64,000 bases of DNA from UBA6168 sp041392505 (GCA_041392505.1 JAWKLX010000008.1:164870-228869), one strand, 5' to 3'; numbered from the stretch's first letter, positions 17,260-27,174 are shown. Numbers and translations: made by a program. The notes: generated by a model not told the origin, from the sequence alone.

Positions 17260-19667
17260 CAATTTTTTGGAAGGGAAAACTCAAAGGCAGAGCCTTTCCC
17301 AACTTCACTAAAAACGGACAGCTCCCCCTTGTTCATCTCCACCAGTTCCTTGCACAAGATCAACCCCAGGCCAGTACCCCTCTCCCCTGCGGTGCCTTTG
17401 GTATTTTTTCTTTCCAACGAAAACAGCTTGTCCAAAACGCTTTTTTCGATGCCCATCCCGGTGTCTTTCACTTTGATTTTCACCTTGCCATTTTCCATTT
17501 CAGAACTAATGGACACCGTGCCACCATTGGGGGTGAATTTGATGGCATTGCTCATCAGGTTGCGCAAGGTGGTTTGCAGTGCCCGTTCGTCTGCCTGTAT
17601 TTCCAACCCTGTCGGAATGTCTTTTTTCAAGTTCAACCCCTTTGCCTTTAGCGAACCGGCAAACAAATCCGACACCTCCGAGATGGCCTCGTTGAGTGAG
17701 ACAGCCTTGGGATGGTAGGGCATCACCCCTCTTTGCAGCAATGCCCAGTTCAACAGGTTGTCGAGCAGGGTATCCAATTGTTGGGTAGTTTGGGCGACCA
17801 ATTTAGCCAAGCTTTCTACTTTGTCAAATCTTTCTTTTTTTAGGAAAAATTCCATTTGCTTCCCAACGCTTTGCAGGGCCACCATCGGGCTGCGGATGTC
17901 GTGGGCAATGATGCCAAAAAATTTGTCCTTGGTCTGGTTCAAATCAACCAGCCGTTGGTTTTGCGATTCGATTTCCTTTTTTGAATTGCGCAGCCGTAGC
18001 ACCAAATAGCCACTCAACAAGAACAAGCAGAGGAAGGTAGCGACCAATGCGATGTACAGCTGGTTCCGTTGGGCAAGTAATGCCGCATTGGTCTCGGCGG
18101 CAGTTTTTTCTTTTTCATAAAATTCCACATTTTGGCGCACCTGTTCTTCTTTCATGCGTTGTTGGGCATTTTCGGAATACAGTTCTTCGAAGTACCCAAC
18201 GTATTGTCGATGATGTCCCAATGCCTTTTCAAAATTACCTATCCCCTCATAGAGCCCGCTCAGCACATCATGACAGTTTTTTAAATGTGGGATCATATTC
18301 GAACGCGCTGCATGATCAAGTGCTAATTGAGCATAGTAGATGGCGGAATCAGGCTTTTCCAAGCGCTCATAAAGTTTGGAAATGTCCAACAAGATTTGTG
18401 GGAGATAGGCTTCCCATCCCGCAGACCGCATGACGGAATAGGACAATTGAAGATATCCTAAGCCTGATTCATAATCCCCCTTCTCGGAGACAATGTTGCC
18501 TATGCTTCCAGCATGCAGGCCAATGTTTAATGAATCGCCCAAGGCTTGTGCAATTTGAAAAGCAGAACGAGAATAGGATTCAGCCAATTCAAAGTGGTTC
18601 AACTTCAATTCTATTTTTCCCAAGTGGCCGTAGTTTTCCATCATATCCATGCTGTCATTGACCTCAATGAAAAAGTGGAGTGCTTCTTTTTTGATTTTTA
18701 GGGCTTCCTCAAGCTCCCCGACTTGAACGTAAACTGCGCCGGTGATGGAGTTGGTTTGGGCCTCCGCATATTTGTTGCCAGTTGATATAAAATCATCCTT
18801 TGCCTTTCTCAAATATTTCAAACTTTCGTCCAGCTTCCCTTGAAGGTAAAACAGGTAGCCAATATCTGATAAAGTCCCACCTCTAAAATATGGGGCATCC
18901 CATTCTTCATAAATCTTTAGGGCGGCCATGCTATGGTTAAGGGCAGCATCCAATTGCCCAAACCTTTCGTAAAATAGGCTAAGATCATCGTGAGTTTGGG
19001 CAATGCTCATTGCCCCATTGTCACGTGTTGGTATGCTTACTTTTCCTTGTTCTGAATCAATTCCGGCAGTTTTATCATTAGAATTAAAAAGATCGAGGGC
19101 ATGCTTAAATGAAAGTAGGGCTTGTGCGGAGTCTCCCATAAAAGTATAGCAGGCACCTATTGATCGGTAGGCGCTGCCAAGGTTTTTCTTGGATACTTCA
19201 TCTCCTGCCGCCTCTATCCCTTTTTGCAGGATTGCAAGCGCTGTTTCGTAATCCCCTTTCCCGCTGATATACCATTCTGCTAAGTTGTAATCGCAGGTTA
19301 ATTGGAAATCTTTTGAACCAATTTCCTCGGCAATGGCCATTGCTTTTTCCATGGATTGAAATGACTCCTCCATTTTTCCCTCATTAAATTCAATTACATT
19401 TTGAAAAATCAAAGCCTGCCCGATTCCCTTTTTATAGCCGATCTGATTGGACATTTCCCTTACTTCTTCCAAGGTTTTGTATTCCTCTTGTGAGTTTCCA
19501 GAATAGCCATAAGCTCGGGCCAATGATAGGAGCATGTCCACCTTTTCAATGGACTGTTTCATCGTATCTAATCTTGGCTTCAACTGGTCAACGACCCGTT
19601 GTTGGGCAAAAGAAAATGTATGGAGGAAAATCAGGGCGAAAAAGGAAAGGAAGGTCCGAAATAGCAT
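17259..19667 (-). CDS. TPR-containing sensor histidine kinase
   Basis: A membrane sensor kinase of 802 residues. A signal peptide (1-21, ending FSFAQ) leads into a periplasmic array of TPR repeats to about 480, a layout common in Bacteroidota kinases. A membrane helix follows near 540 (LYIALVATFLCLFLLSGYLVL), then a short coiled coil, the HisKA phospho-acceptor box FFGIIAHDIRSPM (His near 587), and an HATPase domain with N box LRNLMSNAIKFTPNGG, G1 DTGMGI and G2 GTGLGL. It is the first gene of an operon with the LytTR regulator. The signal sensed is unknown. Confidence 0.93.
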   Translation of the reverse strand: MLFRTFLSFFALIFLHTFSFAQQRVVDQLKPRLDTMKQSIEKVDMLLSLARAYGYSGNSQEEYKTLEEVREMSNQIGYKKGIGQALIFQNVIEFNEGKMEESFQSMEKAMAIAEEIGSKDFQLTCDYNLAEWYISGKGDYETALAILQKGIEAAGDEVSKKNLGSAYRSIGACYTFMGDSAQALLSFKHALDLFNSNDKTAGIDSEQGKVSIPTRDNGAMSIAQTHDDLSLFYERFGQLDAALNHSMAALKIYEEWDAPYFRGGTLSDIGYLFYLQGKLDESLKYLRKAKDDFISTGNKYAEAQTNSITGAVYVQVGELEEALKIKKEALHFFIEVNDSMDMMENYGHLGKIELKLNHFELAESYSRSAFQIAQALGDSLNIGLHAGSIGNIVSEKGDYESGLGYLQLSYSVMRSAGWEAYLPQILLDISKLYERLEKPDSAIYYAQLALDHAARSNMIPHLKNCHDVLSGLYEGIGNFEKALGHHRQYVGYFEELYSENAQQRMKEEQVRQNVEFYEKEKTAAETNAALLAQRNQLYIALVATFLCLFLLSGYLVLRLRNSKKEIESQNQRLVDLNQTKDKFFGIIAHDIRSPMVALQSVGKQMEFFLKKERFDKVESLAKLVAQTTQQLDTLLDNLLNWALLQRGVMPYHPKAVSLNEAISEVSDLFAGSLKAKGLNLKKDIPTGLEIQADERALQTTLRNLMSNAIKFTPNGGTVSISSEMENGKVKIKVKDTGMGIEKSVLDKLFSLERKNTKGTAGERGTGLGLILCKELVEMNKGELSVFSEVGKGSAFEFSLPKN

Positions 19668-20012
19668 AGTCGTTCACATTTGATGCACTAAGGTAACAAA
19701 ATGTGGTTTCCCGTTTATGCACATCACCAGTCCATTCGTGTACCGACTTGCAACCGTCCGTGCCCTAAAGCCAGCGCAGAGTTGTTTTGAGGAATACCTT
19801 TGACCCAACATAGCAATGATTTACCAATAAGCTTGACAATACATCAAAGGCCCATATCTGGATTTTTGATCGAAAAACACCAACAACTGCCCTTGGGCAG
19901 CAGGACATCCGTTTGTCCAAAACACCCATAACGGACACTCACAATGCGATTTTTCTTAACCAACAGCCTATCGGTGGTAAGGCCATCGGTATGCCCTAAA
20001 TCTTTTTTCCAA
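19668..20012. other. 345-bp divergent intergenic region
   Basis: It separates the kinase gene (minus) from the small Fn3 gene (plus). A TACCTTTG box at 19795-19802 matches the plus-strand -7 consensus, without a clear -33 partner. A short hairpin CTGCCCTTGGGCAG lies near 19887. No coding potential is evident. Confidence 0.4.
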
Positions 20013-20354
20013 ATGAAAATTTTCTTTTTTGTATCCTCCCTTTTGCTCTCCTGTTCTTTTGGATTTTCCAACACAAAAACCACCGAGGACTCAACGTGTC
20101 AACCACCTTCCAACCTCAACATTACTTCACAAACCGACTCGTCCATCAGCTTTGATTGGGACGATTGTGGATGTGATTTGACAGCGTACCGCATCTATTA
20201 CGTGCGGGGCGGACAGGCGAGTTCTGAGTATCCAACCACCAGTTCCAACATTACTTTTTCGGGTTTGTCGGCAGGGGCCTACCAGTTCCATTTTTACACC
20301 GTTTGTAGTGGGGCCACGAGTTCGATCATTATTGATGAGGTGATCGTTATGTAG
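20013..20354 (+). CDS. Small secreted single-domain fibronectin type III protein
   Basis: A protein of 113 residues. The frame is open further upstream (to 19944), but the ATG at 20013 begins a typical signal peptide (MKIFFFVSSLLLSCSFGFSN). The rest is one Fn3-like domain: CQPPSNLNITSQTDSSISFDWDDC at the start, YRIYYVRGG in the middle, and ITFSGLSAGAYQFHFYTVC at the end. A Cys within SLLLSCSFG could be a lipobox. No sorting domain is present, so it may be periplasmic or a lipoprotein. Function is unknown. Confidence 0.65.
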   Translation: MKIFFFVSSLLLSCSFGFSNTKTTEDSTCQPPSNLNITSQTDSSISFDWDDCGCDLTAYRIYYVRGGQASSEYPTTSSNITFSGLSAGAYQFHFYTVCSGATSSIIIDEVIVM

Positions 20355-20401
20355 TTATTTTGATAAGGGCTGCCCTGCGCTCTTATTCAGGGCAGCTCTT
20401 T

Positions 20402-21799
20402 TTAAGCTATTTTTTCCAATAAAAATTTTTTGAATAAAAAAGATTGTTCGCTATTTATTTCCTGAATGATTTTTTGCAGAGTAAGGGGATTCCATTTAGA
20501 TTCGACTATTTTTTTGGTATAGGAGACCGATAGGAGAACGGACTTTATAAAACTGGGTCTCATTGATTTGTTTCTTCTGGCAAATTTTTCCAACGCATCC
20601 AGCTTTGCTAACAATAAGTCATAATAACTATTATCCTTGTTCCATATCTCGAACCATGCCCTGATCAATAAAGTCTTTGATTTGAATTGGTCAAATGCTT
20701 CTTGAAAATTTCGTTGCAGCACATTGATCGCTTGGTTGTATTCTTTTTTCTGTAAATACAATAGCCCAAAGCTCAATGCCACTGCGTCGTCCTTGACTTG
20801 CTCGTCAAGCAGTTTTTGGTAATTTTCCATAAAGTCAATTGTCCAATTATATTCTTGGCAATTCACGCCAGCGGCTGCGATATTTTGGAAAACATTTTTT
20901 GTTATTTTCCCTTTGACCAGCATACAATCGTGTTCCAATCCTATTTTATAAAGATCTAAAGAGGTGCGATAAAAGTCGGTGTTTCCAATATTTATTTGCC
21001 GAATACAATAATTCAAAAGTATTTTCAAAATATTCCTTTTATCGTCCTCCCGTAACAATTTAATTTCTAATTTAAAAAGACTTGTCAGCTCCTCAATATT
21101 TACTTCCGTCTCCGAGTGCTGGAATTTTTCCAATTTTTCATACAAAATATACAATTGGTTTTCGGATAATAATTGTTGGCTTTTTAATTCCCTTTTTTGG
21201 TTTTCGTTTAGGGTGTTAGCTCTGGCATTCAGAGCGCATTTTAATTTCAAGTCGGTCAGTTTTTTTTGTGCTTCAAAATATTCGACTGCTTTGCGCAAAG
21301 TACCTTTATCGCCAGTCTGCATGCTGGTGTCGGGGTGTGCATAATACAATAAATTTAATTCTTTTTTTTCGCTGAAATAAATATCATCCCGATAAGGTTG
21401 GCCATCCAGGTTTTTATTTAATAAATCAAATTTCTTTTCAAAAAAATCATAACAATTAGGCCGCTCAGAAAAAGCCTCCAACAGTAATTTATTTTGTATT
21501 AATTCTTTTTTCTCTAATTGCAGGTTGGTTAAATATTTTTCCAATAATGCGTAAAATTCCGACATTAAATTGAGCATTTGCTGGTGAGCATAGGGCTTGC
21601 CGGGAAATAATTTGTCGAACACTTTTTCTTTGGCCAGTTGTGGGGAGTCAAAAACAGGATGGTAGCGTTTGAGCACCCTGTACAATTTTACAATGTTCGA
21701 ATTGGTATTGAAAAACGGGGACTGAAGAAAGAGTTGCAACCGTTTCATTTCCTCCTCGGTGAGGATGCGCATGGTGCGGACAAGTTTGCTTTTGTGCAT
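20402..21799 (-). CDS. Long alpha-helical protein, function unknown
   Basis: A 465-residue protein, almost wholly helical, low in GC and rich in Lys, Leu and Asn. The N-terminus reads LVRTMRILTEEEMKRLQLFLQSPFFNTN, a start that recurs in a Saprospiria-specific paralogous family of unknown function. The middle and end look like degenerate TPR-type helical repeats (ALSFGLLYLQKKEYNQAINVLQRNF). No signal peptide or membrane helix is seen, so it is probably cytoplasmic. It stands alone, converging with the Fn3 gene. Confidence 0.65.
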   Translation of the reverse strand: MHKSKLVRTMRILTEEEMKRLQLFLQSPFFNTNSNIVKLYRVLKRYHPVFDSPQLAKEKVFDKLFPGKPYAHQQMLNLMSEFYALLEKYLTNLQLEKKELIQNKLLLEAFSERPNCYDFFEKKFDLLNKNLDGQPYRDDIYFSEKKELNLLYYAHPDTSMQTGDKGTLRKAVEYFEAQKKLTDLKLKCALNARANTLNENQKRELKSQQLLSENQLYILYEKLEKFQHSETEVNIEELTSLFKLEIKLLREDDKRNILKILLNYCIRQINIGNTDFYRTSLDLYKIGLEHDCMLVKGKITKNVFQNIAAAGVNCQEYNWTIDFMENYQKLLDEQVKDDAVALSFGLLYLQKKEYNQAINVLQRNFQEAFDQFKSKTLLIRAWFEIWNKDNSYYDLLLAKLDALEKFARRNKSMRPSFIKSVLLSVSYTKKIVESKWNPLTLQKIIQEINSEQSFLFKKFLLEKIA

Positions 21800-22210
21800 T
21801 TGTTGAAATATTGTGCAATCAGTTTGAGATTGTCAGAGTTTTTTAAAACTTCTTTGTTCAAAAGTAGCTATTATTTTTTGTTATTTTAGATGTACTTAAA
21901 TAATTGATTATAAATAATTTATCAAATTGGTAATGCAAGTTTCAATATTAGTATGGCCGAAATTTGTCCTTGTCTGCGTATTTGAAGCGTCCTAAGTTTG
22001 TACGCTAAAGAAAACCGACCAGCTTTACCACCCTCCAAAAACCTTCCCAACGACCTGACTCGCCGATCGGCCACCGTCATAGTTACCTTTAAAAACAACA
22101 GGAATCAATTCAAAAAAAAATGCGGAAACACGCTTTTTCCAATAAGGTCATTTAATGTCATTTAGCTAGCCTTTAACGAGAGAAATAGGAATTGAAAAAA
22201 AATTACAATC

Positions 22211-22323
22211 AGGAATTACAAACCTTTATCCTGCCAATATTTGCAACAACGGTTGTAGCAGATGCCTCAACGACACATGTTTTTTTGCGAAAAAATCAAT
22301 CAAGAATAAGGTTTGTAATCCTG
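22211..22323. repeat. Inverted repeat upstream of the MACPF gene
   Basis: The arms are 22211-22230 (CAGGAATTACAAACCTTTAT) and 22306-22323, which match in inverted orientation except for two one-base gaps. They enclose about 75 bp. It lies in the 647-bp gap (21800-22446) before the MACPF lipoprotein gene; the rest of that gap shows no gene. Confidence 0.6.
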
Positions 22324-22342
22324 GGCCGTTTCGCCGCAGGTA

Positions 22343-22386
22343 CAAAGCGGTTGAACGACCGGAGGTTGTTGGCCGCTTTGCTTTTT
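22343..22386 (+). terminator. Terminator-like hairpin in the MACPF gene leader
   Basis: CAAAGCGG at 22343-22350 pairs with CCGCTTTG at 22373-22380, and CTTTTTG follows at once. It ends about 60 bp before the MACPF start codon and reads in the same direction, so it may act as an attenuator or insulate the gene. Confidence 0.5.
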
Positions 22387-22446
22387 GTGGAGGTTAAAAA
22401 CGCTAAAATGAAGTAAAAAATAAATGTCATCGTCAAAACATTCATC

Positions 22447-24195
22447 ATGAAACCCTTTTGTAAATTTCTTAAATATTTCTTAGTTGCTTTTACAATGATT
22501 TTTATTGTGAGCTGCACAGTTCATGTTTATCACCATTATCCAAACGGTGTTGAAACTATTGGAAATACCAATAATACCAATAACACCAATGTCGGACAGA
22601 GTCAGGGCAATTCCACAAATGCGGGCCTTGATCAGAACAGGGACAAGAGCCTAATTATGTGGGCTAACCTACATTCGTTTGATATTCTCTCAGTAGATCC
22701 CATTTATATTGATTATAAAAAAACAGATCCTATAAAAAATAGTGGACAGGGAGGTGGAATGAGGAAGAAAATTTTTGAAGATTTTAAAATAGGCGATACG
22801 GATTATGAACTGGCAGGGAATAACAGGGAGTATATAATAAAGAAAGGATTTGAAGGTGTTTTCAGAAGAGAACGAAAGTGGCAGGAAGAAACCAAAATGG
22901 TTTATGGCGAATCAAATTTCCAGCAATCATTTGCAGGAGATATTGCGGTGTCAATTGGTATGGACAAAATAGGCAAAGCCATGAACAGCTTTTCCTTTAC
23001 CCGAAGTACGACCAAAACTAGCAGTTATAAGAACATCTATACTTTTTCAAGAGGGACTGTGCTAATGTATTCTGTTGCAGTTGATGCAGCTATTGCGAAA
23101 CTTGATCAAGGATTTGTTGAAGCCGCCAAGGCTCTTCCCGTACCGATGCAAGTTCCCAATGGGTTGAATGCTGCCAAAGCTGATCCTACCTTTTCAGCAT
23201 ACAGGGAATTTGTAGCTCAGTGGGGGACTCATTTTGCGCAGCGAATAGAATATGGAGGATTTAAGATTGCAGGTATGGAAATGACAGAAGAAACCTATGG
23301 AGAGGTTTTAAAACAGAATTACAATGCCAGGCAACAGTTAGAAGCAAATATCAAAGGAATAGAAGTAGGCACGGATAGGGGGTTTGGATATGGACAAAGC
23401 GAAGGTTTTAAAAACATTACCAGCAATAGCAAACATTTTTACCATTACAAAGGAGGGGATGGAAATCCGGAAAACTGGACAGTCTCTCCTGATAATGTGC
23501 AACCAATTGGAGTACAGCTAATGCGCTTGCATGAGCTTTTCAAACCTGAAATATTTAAAGATGGCAGCAATGAAGAAACGCTGGCTCCCCAAAGAGCGAT
23601 GTTGGGCTATGCAATCACCGATTACATCGGTTCGGCAATTGATAATAATGCTTCTCTTAAAGAAAAGAAATACAGAATGGGTTCTTTTTCCCTGGAAATG
23701 GTCAAAGGGAGTGAAGCTGGGAGTGAAGGAGATATTTACGGTGAGATTTATGTGGCCGTTTGGGAGGAAGGTAATCCTAATAGGCTTAGGGATGTGTTCA
23801 TATGGGATACACGGAATGTGAGTGAGGCTAGTGCGACCGGGCCATTTTTCAAGCAATTTCCAGACAAGAGTATTGATTTTTCATTAGCCCCAAAAAATGG
23901 CGGTTTTGATCATGCCAAAAATTATAAGTTCAGCCTTTATGTTGAACTACGTGATCAAGATGGCCCTAAGAACCCATGGAATAATAGAGGGGATGATGAT
24001 AAAATCGGTAGAGCAGAAGCTCATTTCAAACTAAGTGATTTAAGTACAGCTTCGGATTTTCAAGTAGTCCCAGAGCCTAAAGAAGTCCTTATCCATTTTG
24101 AAAATGGAAATTATGACGCCTCTGATTCGGGGTGGGAGTTCAAAGTAAGGGCGTTAGTTGGAGAAATATATCCCGGATTAGAAACCATACAATAA
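22447..24195 (+). CDS. MACPF (perforin-like) domain lipoprotein
   Basis: A protein of 582 residues. The lipobox (MIFIVSC, Cys about 23) and the following Asn/Thr-rich linker point to a surface lipoprotein. The MACPF signature is clear: FVAQWGTHF at about 255-263 followed by EYGGFKIAGMEM. The Ser/Thr-rich stretches around the core fit the membrane-inserting helices of this fold. The last 180 residues form a beta-rich domain (GEIYVAVWEEGNPNRLRDVFIWDTRN). MACPF lipoproteins of Bacteroidales (BSAPs) kill related strains; a role in antagonism or prey lysis is inferred. A terminator-like hairpin lies in the leader. Confidence 0.85.
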   Translation: MKPFCKFLKYFLVAFTMIFIVSCTVHVYHHYPNGVETIGNTNNTNNTNVGQSQGNSTNAGLDQNRDKSLIMWANLHSFDILSVDPIYIDYKKTDPIKNSGQGGGMRKKIFEDFKIGDTDYELAGNNREYIIKKGFEGVFRRERKWQEETKMVYGESNFQQSFAGDIAVSIGMDKIGKAMNSFSFTRSTTKTSSYKNIYTFSRGTVLMYSVAVDAAIAKLDQGFVEAAKALPVPMQVPNGLNAAKADPTFSAYREFVAQWGTHFAQRIEYGGFKIAGMEMTEETYGEVLKQNYNARQQLEANIKGIEVGTDRGFGYGQSEGFKNITSNSKHFYHYKGGDGNPENWTVSPDNVQPIGVQLMRLHELFKPEIFKDGSNEETLAPQRAMLGYAITDYIGSAIDNNASLKEKKYRMGSFSLEMVKGSEAGSEGDIYGEIYVAVWEEGNPNRLRDVFIWDTRNVSEASATGPFFKQFPDKSIDFSLAPKNGGFDHAKNYKFSLYVELRDQDGPKNPWNNRGDDDKIGRAEAHFKLSDLSTASDFQVVPEPKEVLIHFENGNYDASDSGWEFKVRALVGEIYPGLETIQ

Positions 24196-24281
24196 ATATG
24201 ATTGGAAGGGTTAGGCTTTCGAGGCACTCCCATTAAACGGTACAGAAAAATACATTCGATTTCATCTTAAACCTATTCAAC

Positions 24282-26954
24282 ATGAATACAAATTTAAACC
24301 ATGAATCCCCCCAAACAATCAATTTCAAAAAAAGGATACTCTTCCTTTTATTTACCCTTTGCAGCGTATGGGCATCGGCACAGGACTGCCCAGCCACGAA
24401 TTACGTCCTGACCTCACAGGCGGAGGTCGATGCTTTTCCAGGGGGCTGCGATCACGTATTGGGCAGCCTCACCATCTCGGGAGCGGACATCACTGACTTG
24501 TCGCCGCTGAGCAACATTGCGACGATCGAAGATGACTTGACCATTATCGGTAATCCGATGCTGGCAAGCTTGGACGACATTTCAGGCATATCCGACATCC
24601 GGTTTTTCTACATTGAACAGAACCCGTTGCTGACGTCCATTGATGGGTTCAACGGCCTGACGACACTTGGACGGCTACAGATCGTAAACAATGCCACGCT
24701 GGTCAGCGTGAACGGGTTCACTTCGCTGACTTCCGTTTCCGACCGATTCAGGATCAGACAAAATGCTTCGCTGTCGAGCATCGATGGCCTATCGAACCTG
24801 AGCACGGCTGGCAGGACAGAGGTCAGCAACAACCCAAGTCTGACCACCATTGATGGCCTGTCGTCTCTCTCTCAAGTTACTTTTGGGTTCTTTTCCATTA
24901 GTTCCAACACAAACCTTGCAAATTTGGACGGGCTGGCGGCGCTCTCTTCTGTCAATGGTGCTTTTACGGTTCAGGGCAATGCAAGCCTAACCGACTGCTG
25001 CGGCATTCAAGACCTGCTCAATACACCCGGTGCGATCACTGGTGCGGTCAATGTAACCAACAATGACATGGGCTGCGACAGCCCCGCCGAGATCACGACC
25101 TACTGTGAAGATGCCGACATGGACGGGTACGACATCACCGAAGGCGACTGTGATGACGGCGATCCGGCCATCAATCCCGGTGCGACGGAAATCTGCAATG
25201 GGTTGGATGAAAACTGCAACGGCATGGCCGACGAAGGCATCTTTGGCTTTACTCATTTCGGCAATGTCACGTTCAACTCGCAGGCTGAAGTGGATGCCTG
25301 GCCGCCTTGTTATTCAACCATCAATGGTCGGCTCGATATCAATGGTGCGGACATCACAGACCTATCGCCGCTGAGCAACCTCACTACGGTGAATGGGGAT
25401 TTTTGGCTGCACGATTGCCCGCTCCTGACCAACTTCAATGGCCTCTCATCGCTTTCGACCGTGACGCTTAATTTCTGGATTTACAACTTTCCTGCACTGG
25501 TCGATCTGACTGGCCTCTCTTCCGTAAATACAGTTGGGTCGCTGTTGGTGGACAACTGTGACCTCCTGACCGACCTGTCGGGGCTAGAAGGAATCACTTA
25601 CCTGAAATTCAATTTGGCCATCAGTAACAACGACCAACTGCAAAGTCTGAATGGTCTTTCCAACTTGACTACTATAGATTTAGGAGGGTTCTTTATCACT
25701 AGAAATACAATTTTGCCCAACCTGGATGGCCTTTCGTCACTCAACAGCATTGGAGGCCGTTTTCTGGTAAATCACAATCCTGCTTTGGCCAACATAGATG
25801 CCCTTATGACACTTGCCTCTGTTGGGGGGCAATTGCAAATTGCCTTCAACCATGCCCTCGAAAACGTGGATGGTTTGTCCGGCTTGAATTCTATTGGTAG
25901 CTTTTTGGAAATAAAAATAAACTATGCCTTGCAAAACCTCGACGGGTTGGCGGCACTCGCCTCGGTTGCTGGGGACTTCATCATTTCCGATAATTTAGAC
26001 CTGACGGACTGCTGCGGCATCTATGACCTCATAAACACGCCCGGTGCTATCACTGGCAATGTTATTATTTTCAGTAATGATACCGGCTGCGACAGCCCTG
26101 CCGAAGTCGTCACCTACTGCGAAGATGCCGACATGGATGGCTTCAACATTGTGGACGGCGACTGCGACGACAACGATCCGGCTACCTCTCCCGGAGCGAT
26201 GGAAATCTGTGACGGCGCCGACAACGACTGCAACGGCATGGTGGACGACGGCCCGATCACCGTCTATAACGGGAACGTGATGTTCACGACCCAAGCTCAA
26301 ATGGATGCCTGGTCTCCTTGTGTCACCACCATCAATGGCCACGTGATGATTATCAGTTCCAACATCAGCGACCTCACGCCTTTGATGAATGTGCAGACCA
26401 TTACTGGCAGCCTGCAGATTTTCAATAACCCGTTTCTTACTTCCCTGAACGGGCTCGACAACCTGACCACGGTGGGCGGAAATCTTGCATTGTATTACAA
26501 TTTCTCGCTCAGTGATTGTTGTGCGATCGACCCCTTGCTGACCAATGGCGGTGCCGCCGGGCCGGTTATGATTTTCTACAACGCTTCGGGTTCGCATTGC
26601 AACAGCGCTGCAGCAATTATGGCTGCTTGCCAAATGCAACAATTGATCGGGCATCCATCGAATGGTTCATCGCTGAATGGGGTAGCGCCAATTGGGCAAG
26701 ATGTCACGGTGCTGGAGCTTTATCCCAACCCGGCCAACAACGAGGTGAATATCCGTTTCAACAAAATTGCTTCAAGGTCGAACTTGCGGCTCATGGACAT
26801 GCTCGGACGGGTGGTTTTTGAAAAAGAATTGGAAGTAGGTGCCGATCGGCTGGTCATCGACCTAAACAGCGGCATTTTTGAAAACGGGCTCTATCTGGTA
26901 TCGCTTTTTGAAAATGGAGAAATGAAAACCAAACAATTGGTGGTGCAGCGGTAA
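24282..26954 (+). CDS. T9SS-secreted protein with leucine-rich and MopE-type metal-binding modules
   Basis: A protein of 890 residues with a signal peptide (about 15-35, ending WASAQ). Three large modules follow, each starting with a line like 'SQAEVDAFPGGC' then leucine-rich/receptor-L-like repeats (ITDLSPLSNI, SLDDISGISDI, SIDGLSNLSTAG) and closing with CCGI-DLLNTPGAITG. After modules one and two comes a MopE-type motif (CEDADMDGYDITEGDCDDGDP...CNG.DENCNG), rich in Asp and Cys and likely to bind calcium or another metal. The C-terminus is a T9SS sorting domain (LELYPNPANNEVNIRF). It lies 86 bp after the MACPF gene in the same direction and may be co-transcribed. Confidence 0.87.
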   Translation: MNTNLNHESPQTINFKKRILFLLFTLCSVWASAQDCPATNYVLTSQAEVDAFPGGCDHVLGSLTISGADITDLSPLSNIATIEDDLTIIGNPMLASLDDISGISDIRFFYIEQNPLLTSIDGFNGLTTLGRLQIVNNATLVSVNGFTSLTSVSDRFRIRQNASLSSIDGLSNLSTAGRTEVSNNPSLTTIDGLSSLSQVTFGFFSISSNTNLANLDGLAALSSVNGAFTVQGNASLTDCCGIQDLLNTPGAITGAVNVTNNDMGCDSPAEITTYCEDADMDGYDITEGDCDDGDPAINPGATEICNGLDENCNGMADEGIFGFTHFGNVTFNSQAEVDAWPPCYSTINGRLDINGADITDLSPLSNLTTVNGDFWLHDCPLLTNFNGLSSLSTVTLNFWIYNFPALVDLTGLSSVNTVGSLLVDNCDLLTDLSGLEGITYLKFNLAISNNDQLQSLNGLSNLTTIDLGGFFITRNTILPNLDGLSSLNSIGGRFLVNHNPALANIDALMTLASVGGQLQIAFNHALENVDGLSGLNSIGSFLEIKINYALQNLDGLAALASVAGDFIISDNLDLTDCCGIYDLINTPGAITGNVIIFSNDTGCDSPAEVVTYCEDADMDGFNIVDGDCDDNDPATSPGAMEICDGADNDCNGMVDDGPITVYNGNVMFTTQAQMDAWSPCVTTINGHVMIISSNISDLTPLMNVQTITGSLQIFNNPFLTSLNGLDNLTTVGGNLALYYNFSLSDCCAIDPLLTNGGAAGPVMIFYNASGSHCNSAAAIMAACQMQQLIGHPSNGSSLNGVAPIGQDVTVLELYPNPANNEVNIRFNKIASRSNLRLMDMLGRVVFEKELEVGADRLVIDLNSGIFENGLYLVSLFENGEMKTKQLVVQR

Positions 26955-27040
26955 CAAGTTGGTTTTCAAAAAAATAAATCAAAAAGGTGCTGGGTTTTAG
27001 CCTGCAAATTGAAAAGCAAAAATGTGTTTTTGTTGGAAAG

Positions 27041-27133
27041 CCGGAGGTTGCAAAACCTCCTCTACCTTAAACCCTTTGGAATCATTGGGTTGTAGCGATG
27101 AAATAAACGTAGAGGAGGTTTTGTAACCTCCGG
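27041..27133. repeat. Inverted repeat with self-complementary arms, between convergent genes
   Basis: Two 25-bp arms (27041-27065 and 27109-27133) are inverted copies with one mismatch. Each arm is itself a hairpin (GGAGGTT, four bases, AACCTCC), so the region can fold either as one long stem or as two short ones. It lies between the 3' ends of two convergent genes, where it may serve as a two-way terminator; the layout also fits a small non-autonomous mobile element. Confidence 0.65.
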
Positions 27134-27174
27134 CCTATTTACCAGAAATCACTAATTTTCAATTTGCTGCTCTA

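Noticed and set aside
22192..22416. A 74-codon ORF before the MACPF gene
   Set aside because: It spans the inverted repeat and the terminator-like hairpin, and its residues do not look like a folded protein.
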